Assembly: GCA_015057505.1 (NCBI GenBank)
Contig: SVEG01000020.1
Span: 1-63,260, forward strand
Length of the DNA stretch: 63,260 nt
Source of the DNA: Lachnospiraceae bacterium
Lineage (GTDB): Bacteria; Bacillota; Clostridia; Lachnospirales; Lachnospiraceae
Direction: 5' to 3'
Part shown: positions 62,618 to 63,260 of the stretch, piece after piece
Layout of the letters: each line of letters starts with the position of its first letter
Position numbering within the stretch: the stretch's first letter is position 1
Program-made: the position numbers and the translations under genes
The notes under the pieces: model-generated
The model's input: the letters and a program-made list of their open reading frames with translations, nothing else
Database searches by the model: none
What the model was told of the DNA's origin: nothing

Positions 62618-62648
62618 AAAAATGAAAAATATTTTTTTGAATATCTTA

Positions 62649-62677
62649 TTGACATACCGAAAAAATGATGATATACT
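62649..62677 (+). promoter_or_regulatory. Promoter of the tRNA-Ser genes
   Basis: TTGACA (62649-62654), 17 bases and TATACT (62672-62677), followed by a short dyad (CTGACG/CGTCAG). The expected start is about 35 bases before the first tRNA. Confidence 0.88.
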
Positions 62678-62719
62678 ATCATCTGTCGCTGACGATAAAT
62701 GACGTCAGATGAGACGAAT

Positions 62720-62805
62720 GGAGAGATATCGAAGTGGTCATAACGAGGCGGTCTTGAAAACCGTTTGTCCGCAAGGGCGCGTGGGTTCGAATCCCACTCT
62801 CTCCG
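62720..62805 (+). tRNA. tRNA-Ser (anticodon TGA)
   Basis: Acceptor GGAGAGA pairs with TCTCTCC plus G discriminator; the anticodon loop CTTGAAA gives TGA; a long variable arm (GTTTGTCCGCAAGGGCG) is typical of serine tRNAs; T-loop GGTTCGAATCC. Read UCA/UCG-type codons. CCA is not encoded. Confidence 0.97.
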
Positions 62806-62837
62806 CTACCGCGTAAGCGGTTAATACGAGTAAGATT

Positions 62838-62926
62838 GGAGAAGTACCCAAGTGGTTGAAGGGGCTCCCCTGGAAAGGGAGTAGGTCGTTAGTAGCGGCG
62901 CATGGGTTCAAATCCCATCTTCTCCG
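62838..62926 (+). tRNA. tRNA-Ser (anticodon GGA)
   Basis: Acceptor GGAGAAG pairs with CTTCTCC; anticodon loop CTGGAAA gives GGA; long variable arm (TAGGTCGTTAGTAGCGGCG); T-loop GGTTCAAATCC. CCA is not encoded. Lies 32 bases after the first tRNA-Ser. Confidence 0.97.
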
Positions 62927-62954
62927 TTTCAGAAGGTTTGCTAAAACTTACCTG

Positions 62955-62983
62955 TTGATTTAATTGAATCGATATGATAGAAT
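62955..62983 (+). promoter_or_regulatory. rRNA operon promoter
   Basis: TTGATT (62955-62960), 17 bases and TAGAAT (62978-62983). The 200-base leader to the 16S gene holds GTTTTGCGAGTTTGCAAG, hairpins (TATTTGCG/GCAAATG, 63099-63116) and GCCAGATATTCTGGC (63163-63177), probably processing stems. Confidence 0.68.
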
Positions 62984-63185
62984 GGCAAAGCTGTCTGAGC
63001 AATGAACCTTGATAATTGAACAGTATATAAACCAACCCGAAAGTTCTGTAAAGTACAAAACACTTAAGTTTGGAAAGTGTTTTGCGAGTTTGCAAGATAT
63101 TTGCGTAGCAAATGCTTGCGATACAAGAACCAAACAGTAAATTCCGTATTAAACGGAAATTAAGCCAGATATTCTGGCAGGAAAA

Positions 63186-63260
<75 letters not shown>

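Overview
The window looks like a chromosomal segment of a spore-forming, low-GC Firmicute of the class Clostridia, most likely a Lachnospiraceae member. The basis is the sporulation genes (gpr, spoIIP, spoIID, a spoIIQ-like gene, sigK without a pro-sequence), the CIRCE-controlled hrcA-grpE-dnaK-dnaJ operon, long-form HPF, RNase J, an IreB/RuvX/DUF1292 cluster, and the small HPr-like and MltG-like proteins. The genus is not claimed. Nearly all genes lie on the + strand, and the window ends by entering a 16S rRNA gene, also on +. That arrangement is typical of a leading-strand region.

Layout: 1-5600 holds the end of comEC, a LytTR/DUF3021 pair, two flavodoxin-like proteins and holA. 5600-6660 holds a long palindromic repeat and rpsT (-). 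6700-10740 is a sporulation cluster. 10850-16470 is a HIT gene followed by the heat-shock operon. 16670-20270 is a PhoB/PhoR-like two-component system followed by a Na/Pi cotransporter preceded by phased Pho-box-like repeats. 20290-24340 is prmA-rsmE-nifZ-thiI. 24460-31870 carries an HPr-like gene (-), mtaB, ireB-ruvX-DUF1292, rnj, an MltG-like gene, trmR and trhP. 31980-38070 is an accessory segment (MalT/LuxR-type regulator, a lipoprotein with a zinc-peptidase motif, small unknown proteins) flanked by identical 16-bp direct repeats. 38170-48530 holds sigK, an SDR (-), trxB, an NlpC/P60 hydrolase, a DnaA-box cluster, hpf, secA, prfB with its programmed frameshift, and cheW. 48670-53100 holds an ACT-domain gene, hom, DUF2752, a beta-propeller protein and a membrane protein (-). 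53240-62620 holds tex, an FMN riboswitch with ribU and a stand-alone riboflavin kinase, then tsaE-tsaB-rimI, a zinc-ribbon protein, an RNase Z-like protein, tsaD and ispD. 62640-63260 holds two tRNA-Ser genes and the start of an rRNA operon.

A theme is tRNA modification: NifZ/ThiI (s4U8), TsaB/TsaD/TsaE (t6A37), MtaB (methylthiolation of t6A37) and TrmR/TrhP (5-hydroxyuridine/5-methoxyuridine at U34) are all encoded here.

The most unusual content is a family of five very long imperfect palindromes (about 440-610 bp each) in intergenic regions at 5642, 24781, 38810, 43654 and 52027. Each has conserved, internal-loop-rich modules separated by helices whose sequence differs from copy to copy but stays complementary between the two arms of the same copy. 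One copy (52027) contains a second module nested inside the first in opposite orientation. No ORF, transposase or known RNA family that I recognise accounts for them. They are the best candidate here for an undescribed system, either a large structured RNA or a hairpin-based mobile or repair-homogenised DNA element.
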